64,000 nt of DNA, from contig NZ_CP109013.1 of assembly GCF_036226745.1 (NCBI RefSeq), positions 1,054,001 to 1,118,000 on the forward strand, written 5' to 3'. Source of the DNA: Streptomyces sp. NBC_00683 (lineage in GTDB: Bacteria; Actinomycetota; Actinomycetes; Streptomycetales; Streptomycetaceae). Below, one piece after another: positions 7,850-16,316 of the stretch (positions are counted from its first letter, which is position 1; the number at the start of each line of letters is the position of its first letter). Position numbers and translations under genes: made by a program. The notes under the pieces were generated by a model. The model was not told where the DNA came from and searched no databases. It saw only the letters and a program-made list of their open reading frames with translations.

Positions 7850-9186
7850 CCGACACTCCTGCGTCTCCCACCGAACCCGGCCTGGACACCGAGTCCCTGC
7901 GCAAGCGCGCCCTGGCCGCCCTCCTCACCGCCCGCGAGCGCACCGCGCTGCTCACCGACAGCGTCGAGGACCACGAACTCGTCGCCCAGCACTCCCCGCT
8001 GATGTCGCCCCTGGTCTGGGACCTGGCGCACATCGGGAATCAGGAGGAGCTGTGGCTGCTGCGCGCCGTGGGCGGCCGTGAGGCGCTGCGCCCGGAGATC
8101 GACGGCCTGTACGACGCCTTCGAGCACTCCCGCGCGAGCAGGCCCTCGCTGCCCCTGCTGGCGCCCGCGGAGGCGAGGACCTATGCCGCCGACGTACGCG
8201 GGCGGGCTCTGGACATCCTCGACGGTGCGCCGCTGCACGGCGGCGGCCGGCGGCTCGAGCAGGCGGGCTTCGCCTTCGGCATGGTCGCCCAGCACGAACA
8301 GCAGCACGACGAGACGATGCTGATCACCCATCAGCTGCGGTCGGGGCCCGCGGTGCTCAGTGCGCCGGAGCCGCCGGAGCCCACCGACGCGGTGTCCCGG
8401 CCGGCCGAAGTCCTCGTCCCCGGGGGCCCCTTCACCATGGGCACCTCCACCGAGCCCTGGGCGCTGGACAACGAACGGCCCGCGCACCGGCGCGAGGTGG
8501 CGGCCTTCTTCATCGACACCGCTCCGGTCACCTGCGGCGCCTACCAGCGCTTCATCGATGACGGCGCGTACACGGACGCGCGCTGGTGGGACCCCCGGGG
8601 CTGGGACATGGTCCGGGAACACGGTCTCACCGCACCCCTGTTCTGGCACCGCGACGCCGGGCAGTGGCTGCGCCGGCGCTTCGGGGTGACCGAGCCGGTC
8701 GCGCCGGACGAGCCGGTTCTCCACGTCAGCTGGTACGAGGCGGACGCGTACGCCCGCTGGGCGGGCCGACGGCTGCCGACGGAGCCCGAGTGGGAGAAGG
8801 CGGCCCGTCACGACCCCGCCTCCGGACGTTCCCTGCGCTATCCCTGGGGCGACGAGGACCCGACACCCGAACGGGCCAATCTGGGACAGCGCCATCTGCG
8901 CCCCGCCGCCGCGGGCGCGTACGCGGCCGGCCGGTCCCCGTCGGGCGCGGGGCAGCTGATGGGCGATGTGTGGGAGTGGACGTCGAGCGACTTCCTGCCC
9001 TATCCGGGCTTCGCGCCGTTCCCGTACCGGGAGTACTCGGAGGTGTTCTTCGGTCCTGAGCACAAGGTGCTGCGCGGTGGTTCCTTCGCCGTGGACCAGG
9101 TGGCCTGCCGCGGTACGTTCCGCAACTGGGACCTTCCGGTGCGGCGACAGATCTTCTCCGGCTTCCGGACTGCGAGGGATATCTGA
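7846..9186 (+). CDS. egtB: Ergothioneine biosynthesis sulfoxide synthase EgtB
   Basis: The 446-aa non-haem iron enzyme uses O2 to join gamma-glutamylcysteine to hercynine. The N-terminal DinB-like domain supplies iron ligands: H62 in DLAHIGNQEE and the HX3HXE motif H150-E156 (HEQQHDE). The C-terminal half is a formylglycine-generating-enzyme (FGE-sulfatase) fold with VLVPGGPFTMGT, RLPTEPEWEKAA and GDVWEWTSS. Length and domain order match EgtB of mycobacteria and Streptomyces. It is translationally coupled to egtA (ATGA) and egtC (TGATG). Confidence 0.95.
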   Translation: MTDTPASPTEPGLDTESLRKRALAALLTARERTALLTDSVEDHELVAQHSPLMSPLVWDLAHIGNQEELWLLRAVGGREALRPEIDGLYDAFEHSRASRPSLPLLAPAEARTYAADVRGRALDILDGAPLHGGGRRLEQAGFAFGMVAQHEQQHDETMLITHQLRSGPAVLSAPEPPEPTDAVSRPAEVLVPGGPFTMGTSTEPWALDNERPAHRREVAAFFIDTAPVTCGAYQRFIDDGAYTDARWWDPRGWDMVREHGLTAPLFWHRDAGQWLRRRFGVTEPVAPDEPVLHVSWYEADAYARWAGRRLPTEPEWEKAARHDPASGRSLRYPWGDEDPTPERANLGQRHLRPAAAGAYAAGRSPSGAGQLMGDVWEWTSSDFLPYPGFAPFPYREYSEVFFGPEHKVLRGGSFAVDQVACRGTFRNWDLPVRRQIFSGFRTARDI

Positions 9187-9941
9187 TGTGTCGTCATATT
9201 GCTTGCCTGGGGCCCCCGATGGCCCTGGGCGACGTGCTCGTGTCCCCGGCACACTCGCTCGTACGCCAGTCCTGGGAGCCGCGCCGCCAGAAGCACGGCA
9301 CGGTCAACGCCGATGGTTTCGGCGTCGGCTGGTACGCGGACGGCGATCCCGCTCCGGGGCGCTACCGCCGCCGGGGGCCCATCTGGGGCGACGAGACATT
9401 CGCCGATCTGGCCCGGGTGGTGCGCAGCACGGCTGTTCTCGCCGCGGTCCGGGACGCGACGTGGGCGGGCGCGGACGGCGAGGCAGCCGCCGCACCGTTC
9501 GCCGCCGGCCGCCTGCTCTTCAGCCACAACGGGGCGGTGAAGGGCTGGCCGGACTCCCTGGCACCGCTGGCCGGCGCCCTGCCGCCTGCGGAGCTGCTCG
9601 CACTGGAGGCACGGACCGACTCGGCGCTGATCTGGGCGCTGATCCTCCATCGGATAGCCGCGGGGGACGAGATACCGCAGGCGGTAGCCGACACCGTTGT
9701 CGACATCGCCTCGGCCGCCCCCGGTTCGCGCCTCAATCTGCTGCTCACCGACGGCTCCACGATCGTGGCGACCGCGTGGGGCGACTCGCTCTGGTACCTC
9801 GACGAACCGGGCCGCCGCATGGTGGTGGCCTCGGAGCCGTACGACGACGATCCGTACTGGCGCGAGGTCCCCGACCGCACTCTGCTGGCCGCGACCCGCA
9901 CCGACGTTCTGCTCACCCCGCTCAAGGAGCCCACTGAGTGA
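9186..9941 (+). CDS. egtC: Gamma-glutamyl hercynylcysteine sulfoxide hydrolase EgtC
   Basis: The 251-aa class II glutamine amidotransferase removes the glutamate from gamma-glutamyl-hercynylcysteine sulfoxide. The N-terminal nucleophile Cys2 is directly after Met (MCRHIACLGPP), and NADGFGVGWYADG plus FSHNGAVKGW are the usual Ntn-hydrolase elements. Its start overlaps the egtB stop by one base and its end overlaps the egtD GTG start by four, indicating coupled translation in the operon. Confidence 0.93.
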   Translation: MCRHIACLGPPMALGDVLVSPAHSLVRQSWEPRRQKHGTVNADGFGVGWYADGDPAPGRYRRRGPIWGDETFADLARVVRSTAVLAAVRDATWAGADGEAAAAPFAAGRLLFSHNGAVKGWPDSLAPLAGALPPAELLALEARTDSALIWALILHRIAAGDEIPQAVADTVVDIASAAPGSRLNLLLTDGSTIVATAWGDSLWYLDEPGRRMVVASEPYDDDPYWREVPDRTLLAATRTDVLLTPLKEPTE

Positions 9942-10900
9942 GTCCCTTCCTGCTGACCCGCACCCTGCCTCTGGACGCGACGGACGCGGCGCTGCGCGCC
10001 GATGTGCTGAGCGGCCTGACCCGGCATCCGAAGACGCTGCCGCCCAAATGGTTCTACGACGCGCACGGCAGTGACCTGTTCGAGGAGATCACCCGTCTGG
10101 CCGAGTACTACCCGACCCGTGCGGAACGGGAGATCCTGATCGCGCACGCCGCGGACATCGCGGCGGCGTCCGGGGCGCGGACCCTGATCGAGCTGGGGTC
10201 CGGTTCCTCGGAGAAGACCAGGCATCTGTTGGACGCTCTGCCCGAACTGCACACCTACGTACCCGTCGATGTCAGCGAGAGCGCCCTGACGGGCGCGGCC
10301 GAGGCGCTGCTGGCCGAGCGTCCCGGGCTCTCCGTGCACGCCCTCATCGCCGATTTCACGCACGTCCTGGAGCTGCCCGACAGCCCCGGGCCGCGGCTGG
10401 TCGCCTTCCTGGGCGGCACGCTGGGCAATCTGCTGCCGAAGGAGCGCGCGGAGTTCCTGAAGTCCGTACGGGCACGCCTCTCACCCGGCGACAGCCTGCT
10501 GCTCGGCACGGACCTGGTCAAGGACGAGGCGACCCTCGTCGCGGCGTACGACGACGCGGCCGGGGTGACGGCCGCGTTCAACAAGAACGTCCTGACGGTG
10601 GTGGACCGCGAGCTGGGAGCGGACTTCCAGCTCGACGACTTCGACCATGTGGCCGTGTGGGACCCGGAGAACGAGTGGATCGAGATGCGGCTGCGCTCCC
10701 GGCGGGCCCAGACCGTGAAGATCCCCGAGCTGGATCTGGTGGTCTCGTTCGAGGCGGGCGAGGAACTGCGCACGGAGATCTCGGCGAAGTTCCGCAAGGA
10801 GGGAGTACGGGACGAACTGGCCGCGGCGGGGCTGCGGCTGGCTCAGTGGTGGACGGATTCCGAGGGCCGGTTCGCGCTGTCGCTGGCGACGGCCGACTGA
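9938..10900 (+). CDS. egtD: L-histidine N(alpha)-methyltransferase EgtD
   Basis: The 320-aa SAM-dependent enzyme trimethylates histidine to hercynine, the first committed step of ergothioneine synthesis. SAM-binding motif I is IELGSGSSEKTRHLL; LAEYYPTRAEREIL and VAFLGGTLGNLLP are conserved family segments. It starts with GTG inside the end of egtC. It is the last gene of the cluster: no egtE-like PLP C-S lyase follows, so the final cleavage must be encoded elsewhere. Its 3' end overlaps the convergent acyltransferase gene by 58 bp. Confidence 0.95.
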   Translation: MSPFLLTRTLPLDATDAALRADVLSGLTRHPKTLPPKWFYDAHGSDLFEEITRLAEYYPTRAEREILIAHAADIAAASGARTLIELGSGSSEKTRHLLDALPELHTYVPVDVSESALTGAAEALLAERPGLSVHALIADFTHVLELPDSPGPRLVAFLGGTLGNLLPKERAEFLKSVRARLSPGDSLLLGTDLVKDEATLVAAYDDAAGVTAAFNKNVLTVVDRELGADFQLDDFDHVAVWDPENEWIEMRLRSRRAQTVKIPELDLVVSFEAGEELRTEISAKFRKEGVRDELAAAGLRLAQWWTDSEGRFALSLATAD

Positions 10901-11682
10901 GCGGCCCGCGCGAGTGAACGTCTGTCGGGCTCACTGCCTGCCGGGATCGGCGCGAGGACGCTGATCTCGGCCGTGAGCCCGGCGGCCGTCACCACCCTCC
11001 AGAGCGAGGCGGCGAGCGGATCGTCCCCGACGAACGCCGCGGCGCCGGCGGTGCTCAGGTCCGTGGTCCGGTACCGGATGCGCACCGGCCGGACCGCGGC
11101 GCCCGCGTCGATCGCCGCCTGGAACGCGGCGGGCCGGAACCGGCCGCCGGTGCTCCGGCCGCACCAGGTGCTGCCCTGGGGGAAGACGGCGACCCGTGAT
11201 CCTGAGCCCAGCGCCGCGGCCAGGGTCCGCACTGCGGCCGGCAGGGCCCGCAGCCGGTCCCGTTCGATGAACAGCGTGCCGCCGAGCGCGGCGAGCGGTC
11301 CGAGCAGCGGCCAGTTCCGGATCTCGCTCTTGGCGACCATCCGGGCCGGGAAGACGGCGGCGACGAGCGGGATGTCCAGCCAGGAGACGTGGTTGGCCAC
11401 CACGAGCTCCCCCGCCGGTGCGCGTGCCGCCGCCTCCGGCCCGCCGGTGACGCGTACCCGTACGCCGAAGGCCCGCACCACCGTGTACGCCCACCGGCGG
11501 ACCAGCCGGTCGCGGCCCGCCGGGCCCAGGAGCAGCACGCCCGGTACGCAGAACACCCCGAGCAGCGTGAGCGCGCACCCGGCGAACAGCAGGGCCGCGG
11601 CGGACAGCGGGGCGCGCCGCTCGCCCAGGTGTCCCGCGCAGTCGTGCGGGGTGCACGGGGCCATGGGCAGCCAGGCACTCAT
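10843..11682 (-). CDS. olsA: Lysophospholipid acyltransferase family protein, probable OlsA
   Basis: A 279-aa PlsC-type membrane acyltransferase. N-terminal hydrophobic segment (about 25-50), catalytic motif NHVSWLD (HX4D), then LFIERDR and VAVFPQGSTW (an FPEGT-like motif with Gln for Glu). It is coupled by a 4-bp overlap to a GNAT-fold acyltransferase. In bacteria this pair, OlsB then OlsA, makes ornithine lipids: OlsB N-acylates ornithine and OlsA adds the ester-linked fatty acid. That function is inferred from the pair; glycerophospholipid acylation is the alternative. The C-terminus overlaps the end of convergent egtD. Confidence 0.75.
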   Translation of the reverse strand: MSAWLPMAPCTPHDCAGHLGERRAPLSAAALLFAGCALTLLGVFCVPGVLLLGPAGRDRLVRRWAYTVVRAFGVRVRVTGGPEAAARAPAGELVVANHVSWLDIPLVAAVFPARMVAKSEIRNWPLLGPLAALGGTLFIERDRLRALPAAVRTLAAALGSGSRVAVFPQGSTWCGRSTGGRFRPAAFQAAIDAGAAVRPVRIRYRTTDLSTAGAAAFVGDDPLAASLWRVVTAAGLTAEISVLAPIPAGSEPDRRSLARAAQSAVASDSANRPSESVHH

Positions 11683-12500
11683 CGCAGGGGGGCGAGCGAG
11701 AGGAAGTGGCGCAGGTAGCGGGGGTCGGTCCGGCGCATCGAGAGCAGGACGTAGAGGTCGGCGACGTTGAAGTCCGGGTCGTGGGCGGGGGCCCCGCAGA
11801 CCCAGGCGCCGAGGCGCAGATAGCCGCGCAGCAGGGGCGGCAGCGCGGCCCGGCCTCCCGCGCCCCCTGCGGGGTGTCCTGAGGTGTCCCAGAGGCGGTG
11901 GGGAGTGACCCAGTACTTCTCGGGGGCCAGGTTGTGGGTGCGTACGGTGTCCCAGCTCCTGGCCGCCAGCGCGCCGCCGTCGGCGAGGGGTACGGAGCAG
12001 CAGCCGGCCAGCCAGGTGTGTCCGGTTCGCTCCATGTAGCGGGCGAGTCCGGCCCAGATCAGCGCGATCACCGCGCCGTCGCGGTGGGCCGGGTGGACAC
12101 ACGAACGGCCTACCTCGACCAGGTCGTCGCGTATGGGTCCGAGCCTGCTGAGGTCGAACTCGCTCTCCGCGTACAGCCCGCCGGCCCTCGCGGCCCCTTC
12201 GGGCGGAAGGAGCCGGTAGGTGGCGACGACGTCCCCGGTGGCCACCTCGCGCACCAGGAGGTGGTCGCAGTGGACGTCGAAGGCGTCGCTGTCCAGGCCG
12301 GGCTCGGGGCCGTCGAGCCGGGCGCCGAGCTCACCGGCGAAGACCTGGTGGCGCAGGCGCTGGGCGGCGCGTACGTCCTCCTCGCAGGTGGCGAGCGAAA
12401 CCCGGTACCCCGAGGGGGCGGTGGGGGCCCCGCCCTGCGGAGGGACCGCCCGGGCAGCGGCGGGAACGGGCGAGGCGAGGGGAAGGGGCAGCACGGTCAT
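11679..12500 (-). CDS. olsB: GNAT-fold N-acyltransferase, probable ornithine-acyl-ACP acyltransferase OlsB
   Basis: A 273-aa protein of the COG3176 / OlsB group: YRVSLATCEEDVRAAQRLRHQVF, DHLLVRE, VATYRLLPPE, EVGRSCVHPAHRDG and IALIWAGLARYM are the usual landmarks, followed by GCCSVPL. The family transfers a 3-hydroxyacyl chain from ACP to the alpha-amine of ornithine. It is first in a two-gene unit with the PlsC-type gene. Phosphate limitation often controls such genes, but no PHO box was identified. Start MTVLPLPLAS precedes a Pro/Ala-rich leader of about 30 residues; a later start is possible. Confidence 0.75.
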   Translation of the reverse strand: MTVLPLPLASPVPAAARAVPPQGGAPTAPSGYRVSLATCEEDVRAAQRLRHQVFAGELGARLDGPEPGLDSDAFDVHCDHLLVREVATGDVVATYRLLPPEGAARAGGLYAESEFDLSRLGPIRDDLVEVGRSCVHPAHRDGAVIALIWAGLARYMERTGHTWLAGCCSVPLADGGALAARSWDTVRTHNLAPEKYWVTPHRLWDTSGHPAGGAGGRAALPPLLRGYLRLGAWVCGAPAHDPDFNVADLYVLLSMRRTDPRYLRHFLSLAPLR

Positions 12501-12625
12501 GGCAGTCTCCGGGGACGGATCAGCAGGGCGGCTGCCGGGCCCCCGCTGGAGTGCGGCGGCCCGGCCCCTTACTTCTTCCGTGACCGGCTGGACTTGACAT
12601 GACCGCTACGGAGAGCGGGGATGTG

Positions 12626-12662
12626 CGACGGCTGAATCCCGGGGGGCCGGATTCGGCCGTCG
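12626..12662 (-). terminator. Terminator of the solute-binding protein gene
   Basis: Inverted repeat CGACGGCTGAATCC / GGATTCGGCCGTCG (14 bp, one G-U pair) with a 9-nt loop, 15 nt beyond the stop codon. Confidence 0.65.
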
Positions 12663-12676
12663 CTCCCGGCTCGCTG

Positions 12677-13930
12677 TCAGCCCGTGGTGAGCTTCGCGGT
12701 GATGCGTTCCGACGCCGCCTTCGCTTCCTCCGCCGGATCGCCGCCCTGCAGCACTGCGGTCATGTACGGCTTGATGGGATTCTCGGCCTCGACGGCGGCC
12801 CAGTGGGGCGAATTGGGTGTGGCACGGCCCTGGGTGGCCCCCTCGGCCATCGCGGCCGTTCCTTCCTGCCCCTCGATGACTCGGGCGAGAGCGGGCTTGT
12901 TGGGCACGTAGCTCATCGTCCTGGCAAGGTCCGTCTGCCACTTCTCGCTCGCCAGGGCCGTGATGACGTCGATGCCCGCGGCGCGCTCGTCGGCCTTGTT
13001 CGGCACGATCAGGTCGGATCCGCCGGTGAAGACGGCGCCCGGGTTCTTCGCGGTCTTGCCCGGTATGGGGAAGTAGCCGAGCTTGCCCTTGAGATCAGGA
13101 TTCGCCTGCTCGATGAGGGCGGCGCTTCCCGGCACGGAGATGATCTGGGCGACGTCGCCCTTGGCGAACACGTCGGTCTGCGGGGGCGTCTGCTCGTCGG
13201 CGTCCTTGGGCCCGTCGCCGAGCGCCTGGAGCTCCTTGTAGAAGTCCATCCCCTTCAGTGCGGCGGGCGAGCCCAGCGCACCCTGCCAGTCCCCGCCGTT
13301 CTCGTCGGCGAGTTCACCGCCCTCGTCCCAGATGAATCCGGCGAGGACGTACCAGTTCTGGCCCGCGAGGTAGATGCCCTGCCGGCCGTCACCGTCGAGC
13401 TTCTCGCTGGCCTCGATCCACTCCTCACGCGTCTTGGGCGGCTTCGTGATCCCTGCCTGGGCGAAGAGGTCCTTGTTGTAGATGACGACACGGTTGGCCG
13501 CGTACCAGGGGATCCCGTACTGCTGACCGCTGATGCTGCCCGGTTCCGCCAGGCCGGGAAGCCAGTCCTCACTGCCCAGGTCACGCATCGACTCGAGGGT
13601 GAGGTCGCGCAGTCCACCGCTTTCCGCGTACTGCGCGACCTGGGTGTTGCCGACCTCGATGACGTCGGGCGCGTCATCGCTGTCGAGGGCTTCCAGGACC
13701 TTCGGGCCGATGCCGCCCCACTCCTGGATGACGAACTCCAGTTCGATGGAGGGGTTCTCCTCCTCGTACGACTCCGTGAAGCGGTCCAGAAAGCCCTGGG
13801 AAACGCTGTCCTGCATCAGCCAGACGGTGACCGTGCGACTGTCGGGCCCCCCACCGGGCAGGTAGCCGCAGCCACCCAGCGCTACGGAGGAAACGAGCGC
13901 AACGGCTCCGGCCAGTTTGCGGAATCTCAC
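12677..13930 (-). CDS. Extracellular sugar-binding lipoprotein (ABC transporter, orphan)
   Basis: A 417-aa solute-binding protein of the sugar ABC family. A lipoprotein signal peptide ends in SSVALGGC with Cys21 as the lipidation site. The mature protein has the usual VTVWLMQDS start, SYEEENPSIELEFV, APDVIEVGNTQVAQYAESG and GIPWYAANRVVIYNKDLFAQAG. GTG at MRFRKLAG is chosen because AGAAGG lies 8 nt upstream; an upstream GTG four codons earlier overlaps that site. No permease or ATPase genes accompany it, so it must share those of another system. A TGGTCCATACCA element about 90 bp upstream suggests DasR-type control. Confidence 0.87.
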   Translation of the reverse strand: MRFRKLAGAVALVSSVALGGCGYLPGGGPDSRTVTVWLMQDSVSQGFLDRFTESYEEENPSIELEFVIQEWGGIGPKVLEALDSDDAPDVIEVGNTQVAQYAESGGLRDLTLESMRDLGSEDWLPGLAEPGSISGQQYGIPWYAANRVVIYNKDLFAQAGITKPPKTREEWIEASEKLDGDGRQGIYLAGQNWYVLAGFIWDEGGELADENGGDWQGALGSPAALKGMDFYKELQALGDGPKDADEQTPPQTDVFAKGDVAQIISVPGSAALIEQANPDLKGKLGYFPIPGKTAKNPGAVFTGGSDLIVPNKADERAAGIDVITALASEKWQTDLARTMSYVPNKPALARVIEGQEGTAAMAEGATQGRATPNSPHWAAVEAENPIKPYMTAVLQGGDPAEEAKAASERITAKLTTG

Positions 13931-14018
13931 GAGGGTCACCTTCTGCGGAACGACACGACGGAACAGGACCCGGGTGGGGGGACTGCGGGCGGCGCTCGCA
14001 CGGGTTGTGGCCTGGAGT

Positions 14019-14032
14019 TTGGTATGGACCAA
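14019..14032 (-). promoter_or_regulatory. DasR-like (dre) element upstream of the sugar-binding protein
   Basis: On the minus strand TTGGTCCATACCAA, a 5-bp inverted repeat around 4 nt. It differs at one position from TGGTCCAGACCA, the kind of element found at chitin/GlcNAc genes of Streptomyces. It lies about 90 bp upstream of the lipoprotein start. Confidence 0.4.
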
Positions 14033-14132
14033 TCGGCAGGTCAAGGGCCCTGCATCCGGAACCGCGACAGCCGCGATCCCTCGCGCGTCGACGCGGAGTG
14101 AGGCACCGTGGAACCAGGAAAGGAGACATTAG

Positions 14133-14348
14133 ATGTCTAATCACACCTATCGGGTCACCGAGATCGTAGGAACCTCCGAGGAGGGCATCGACGCGGCGAT
14201 CCGTAACGGCGTCGCAAGAGCTTCCGAAACGTTGCACAATCTCGACTGGTTCGAGATGACACAGGTGCGCGGGCACATCGAGAACGGCCGGATCGCGCAC
14301 TACCAGGTGGGCCTCAAGGTCGGTTTCCGTCTCGACGGGAAGGCCTGA
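14133..14348 (+). CDS. Dodecin, flavin-storage protein
   Basis: A 71-aa dodecin. The fold signature is clear: HTYRVTEIVGTSEEGIDAAI, ASETLHNLDWFEMTQVRG (the conserved Trp that stacks on flavin) and HYQVGLKVGFRLDG. Dodecins form hollow dodecamers that sequester riboflavin/FMN or CoA-type ligands and protect from flavin photochemistry. A good Shine-Dalgarno AAAGGAG precedes the ATG. It stands alone, with its stop adjoining the stop of the convergent phosphatase gene. Confidence 0.92.
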   Translation: MSNHTYRVTEIVGTSEEGIDAAIRNGVARASETLHNLDWFEMTQVRGHIENGRIAHYQVGLKVGFRLDGKA

Positions 14349-14837
14349 TCAGGTACGGCCCTCGCGCTCCTGCGCATCCTTGAGCGACGACGACGGCACG
14401 GCCCAACGGGCACGTACCACCGCGAATCCCGCCAGTTCGGCCGCATCGCAGACCAGTTCGTCGTCGTCGACGAGGACCCGCACCTCACGCTCCCGGCCCA
14501 GCCGCTTCAGGATCTCCAGCTTGGTGCGGCGGGCCGGCCGCCTGTCGTCGTTGCGCCGCATGTGCACGCGGCCCGGCGGCAGCCCCTGCTGCTCCAGCCA
14601 CGCCAGGGTGTCCCGTCGGCACCGCTCCGGCCGGCCGGTGAGGTACACGACCTCGCACTCCTCGGCGCTCGACAGGGCGAGGCTCACGCCCTCCTCCAGC
14701 GGAGGGTCGTCGACCGCCGCGGCGAAGAACGCTCCCCAGTCGCGCCGGGCCCCTTCGAGGAAGTGCTGTCGGTGGCCGCTGTCCGCGAGCGTCCCGTCCA
14801 GGTCGAATACGGCCAGCGGCCGGGCGTCGTCTTTCAC
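14349..14837 (-). CDS. HAD-family phosphatase
   Basis: A 162-aa protein beginning with the HAD nucleophile motif AVFDLDGTLADSG (DxDGT). VVYLTGRPERCRRDTLAWL is the motif II region (Thr-Gly-Arg, as in polynucleotide kinase 3'-phosphatase-like HADs), a conserved Lys in RRTKLEILKRL is motif III, and VRVLVDDDELVCDAAE is motif IV. Similar proteins are annotated as phosphatase domains of polynucleotide kinase type; substrate unknown. The GTG start lies 6 nt after a TAGGGT -10-like box, so the transcript is probably leaderless. It is convergent with the dodecin gene. Confidence 0.8.
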   Translation of the reverse strand: MKDDARPLAVFDLDGTLADSGHRQHFLEGARRDWGAFFAAAVDDPPLEEGVSLALSSAEECEVVYLTGRPERCRRDTLAWLEQQGLPPGRVHMRRNDDRRPARRTKLEILKRLGREREVRVLVDDDELVCDAAELAGFAVVRARWAVPSSSLKDAQEREGRT

Positions 14838-14874
14838 CCGCTCACCCTAGAAGACACGAGGAAAGGACAGGCGC

Positions 14875-15444
14875 ATGACGGGCGATGACCTCAGCGGACG
14901 CCGGGTGCTGGTGATCGTGACCAACTACGGCGTCGAGCAGGACGAACTCGTGCTGCCCGTGCGGCATCTGCGCGGACGCGGAGCCGCCGTGGACATCGCC
15001 GCCGAGTCCTCGGACGTCATCCGGACGCTCGTCGGCGACACGGATCCCGGGGAGAACGTGCGGCCGTCCCTGACACTGACCGGCGCCGATCCGGCCGGCT
15101 ACGACCTCCTGCTGGTCCCCGGCGGAACACTCAACGCCGACTCGCTGCGGCTGCAGGAGCCCGCCATGGACCTCGTCCGCTCGTTCACGTCGTCCGGCCG
15201 TCCGGTGGCGGCCATCTGCCACGGACCATGGGTGCTGGTCGAGGCAGGATCCGTCGAGAACAAGACCCTCACCTCGTACGCCTCGCTGCGGACGGACATC
15301 CGCAACGCCGGCGGCAACTGGGTCGACGAGCCGGTCGTCAGCGACGACACCGGCGGCTGGCTCCTGATCACCTCGCGGACACCGGACGACCTTCCGGACT
15401 TCCTGCACGAGATCGACAGAGAGCTCGCAGCGGTGGCTTCCTGA
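14875..15444 (+). CDS. DJ-1/PfpI family protein (type 1 glutamine amidotransferase-like)
   Basis: A 189-aa DJ-1/PfpI-fold protein. Strand RVLVIVTNYGVEQDEL is followed by YDLLLVPGGTLNAD and the nucleophile elbow AAICHGPW with C115 and H116. Members include general-stress proteins, glyoxalase III/deglycase-type enzymes and proteases; PfpI-type proteins share the CHGPW motif. Residues 95-185 carry the TSYASLRTDIRNAGGNWVDEPV motif typical of PfpI. AGGAAAGGACA precedes the ATG. Confidence 0.9.
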   Translation: MTGDDLSGRRVLVIVTNYGVEQDELVLPVRHLRGRGAAVDIAAESSDVIRTLVGDTDPGENVRPSLTLTGADPAGYDLLLVPGGTLNADSLRLQEPAMDLVRSFTSSGRPVAAICHGPWVLVEAGSVENKTLTSYASLRTDIRNAGGNWVDEPVVSDDTGGWLLITSRTPDDLPDFLHEIDRELAAVAS

Positions 15445-15497
15445 ACCTCCGGTCCCGCCACGGGGCAGTGGCGCGGTGCGGATCCGCGCCGACGCCC

Positions 15498-15824
15498 TCA
15501 GCGGCCGAGAGCCTTGCGCAACTGCTCCTTGTTCATCGACGAGCGGCCGTCGACGTGGCGCCGCTTGGCCTCCTCGTACAGCTGATCCTTCGTCGGCCCC
15601 TTCGCCCCGCTGCGGGAACGCTCACCGCCGCGCTCGGACGCCGACTTCGGGTCCCGGAGGGAAGCGGGACTCGCCGTCTTCGACTCGCCCGAGCGCGCAC
15701 GTTCCTTGTTGACCGTGCGGGCGGCGATCTCCTTGGCGCGCTCCGTGGACGTGCCGCGCTTCTTCGCGCTCTCCTTGATGTGCTCGTACTGACGCTCACG
15801 CTTGGAACTGGAAACTGCGGGCAT
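15498..15824 (-). CDS. Small basic protein with Rho-N/SAP-like C-terminus
   Basis: A 108-aa, very basic protein. The N-terminal half (SKRERQYEHIKESAKKRGTS, about 7-26, then AKEIAARTVNKERARSG) is helical and Lys/Arg-rich; the middle is a disordered Ser/Gly linker; the C-terminus TKDQLYEEAKRR...MNKEQLRKALGR resembles the Rho-termination-factor N-terminal/SAP helix-extended-loop-helix fold that contacts nucleic acid. Streptomyces homologues are often labelled plasmid stabilisation protein without experimental basis. Nucleic-acid binding is an inference. Confidence 0.75.
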   Translation of the reverse strand: MPAVSSSKRERQYEHIKESAKKRGTSTERAKEIAARTVNKERARSGESKTASPASLRDPKSASERGGERSRSGAKGPTKDQLYEEAKRRHVDGRSSMNKEQLRKALGR

Positions 15825-16045
15825 GACGCTCTCCTCGCTCCCGGACCGGGTTCATGGTCCGCCTGCCCACCACCCCACCGCGTGACACCCCCCGCCGCCC
15901 GGCCGAAGAGCCGAACGGGGCACCCTCCGACCGGGTCCGCCCACGGCGGAACCGCCTCGGTCGCGACGCCCGGCTTTCGAGATGCAGACTCGGCGGTCCG
16001 CTGATTCGCTGATCCTGTCCGCTCCCCACAGATCCAGGAGTGATC

Positions 16046-16237
16046 ATGAGCGTTGCAGGTGAATCCGGCGGCCGTGCCAAGCAGCTGCGTGTCAAGGCGC
16101 AGGAACTGAAGGAAGCCGCAGAGCGCGCCTCCGACCCCGAGCAGCGCCAGCGGCTCCAGGACAAGGCCCGCCGCCTGCAGGAGCAGAGCGAGCAGGAGAG
16201 CAGCATGCGGGACCGCGACATGGACCCGATGGTGTAG
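16046..16237 (+). CDS. Small hydrophilic helical protein
   Basis: A 63-aa, highly charged protein (MSVAGESGGRAKQLRVKAQE start) predicted almost wholly helical: heptad-like EL/RL/LQ spacing through residues 10-50. It resembles a family of short Streptomyces proteins (possibly DUF6381). ATG is chosen over a GTG two codons earlier because CAGGAG sits 5 nt upstream. Function unknown. Confidence 0.6.
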   Translation: MSVAGESGGRAKQLRVKAQELKEAAERASDPEQRQRLQDKARRLQEQSEQESSMRDRDMDPMV

Positions 16238-16252
16238 AGCCCTCGGCCCACG

Positions 16253-16302
16253 CTGCCGGTGGCCCTCCCGAGTCCGACACCGACGGGGAGGACCACCGGC
16301 AG
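16253..16302. terminator. Hairpin between the small helical gene and sdhB
   Basis: Outer arms CTGCCGGTGG / CCACCGGCAG (10 bp) plus inner CCTCCC / GGGGAGG pairing. It lies between convergent genes, so it can serve both strands. Confidence 0.6.
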
Positions 16303-16316
16303 AGCTGTGTACCGGG

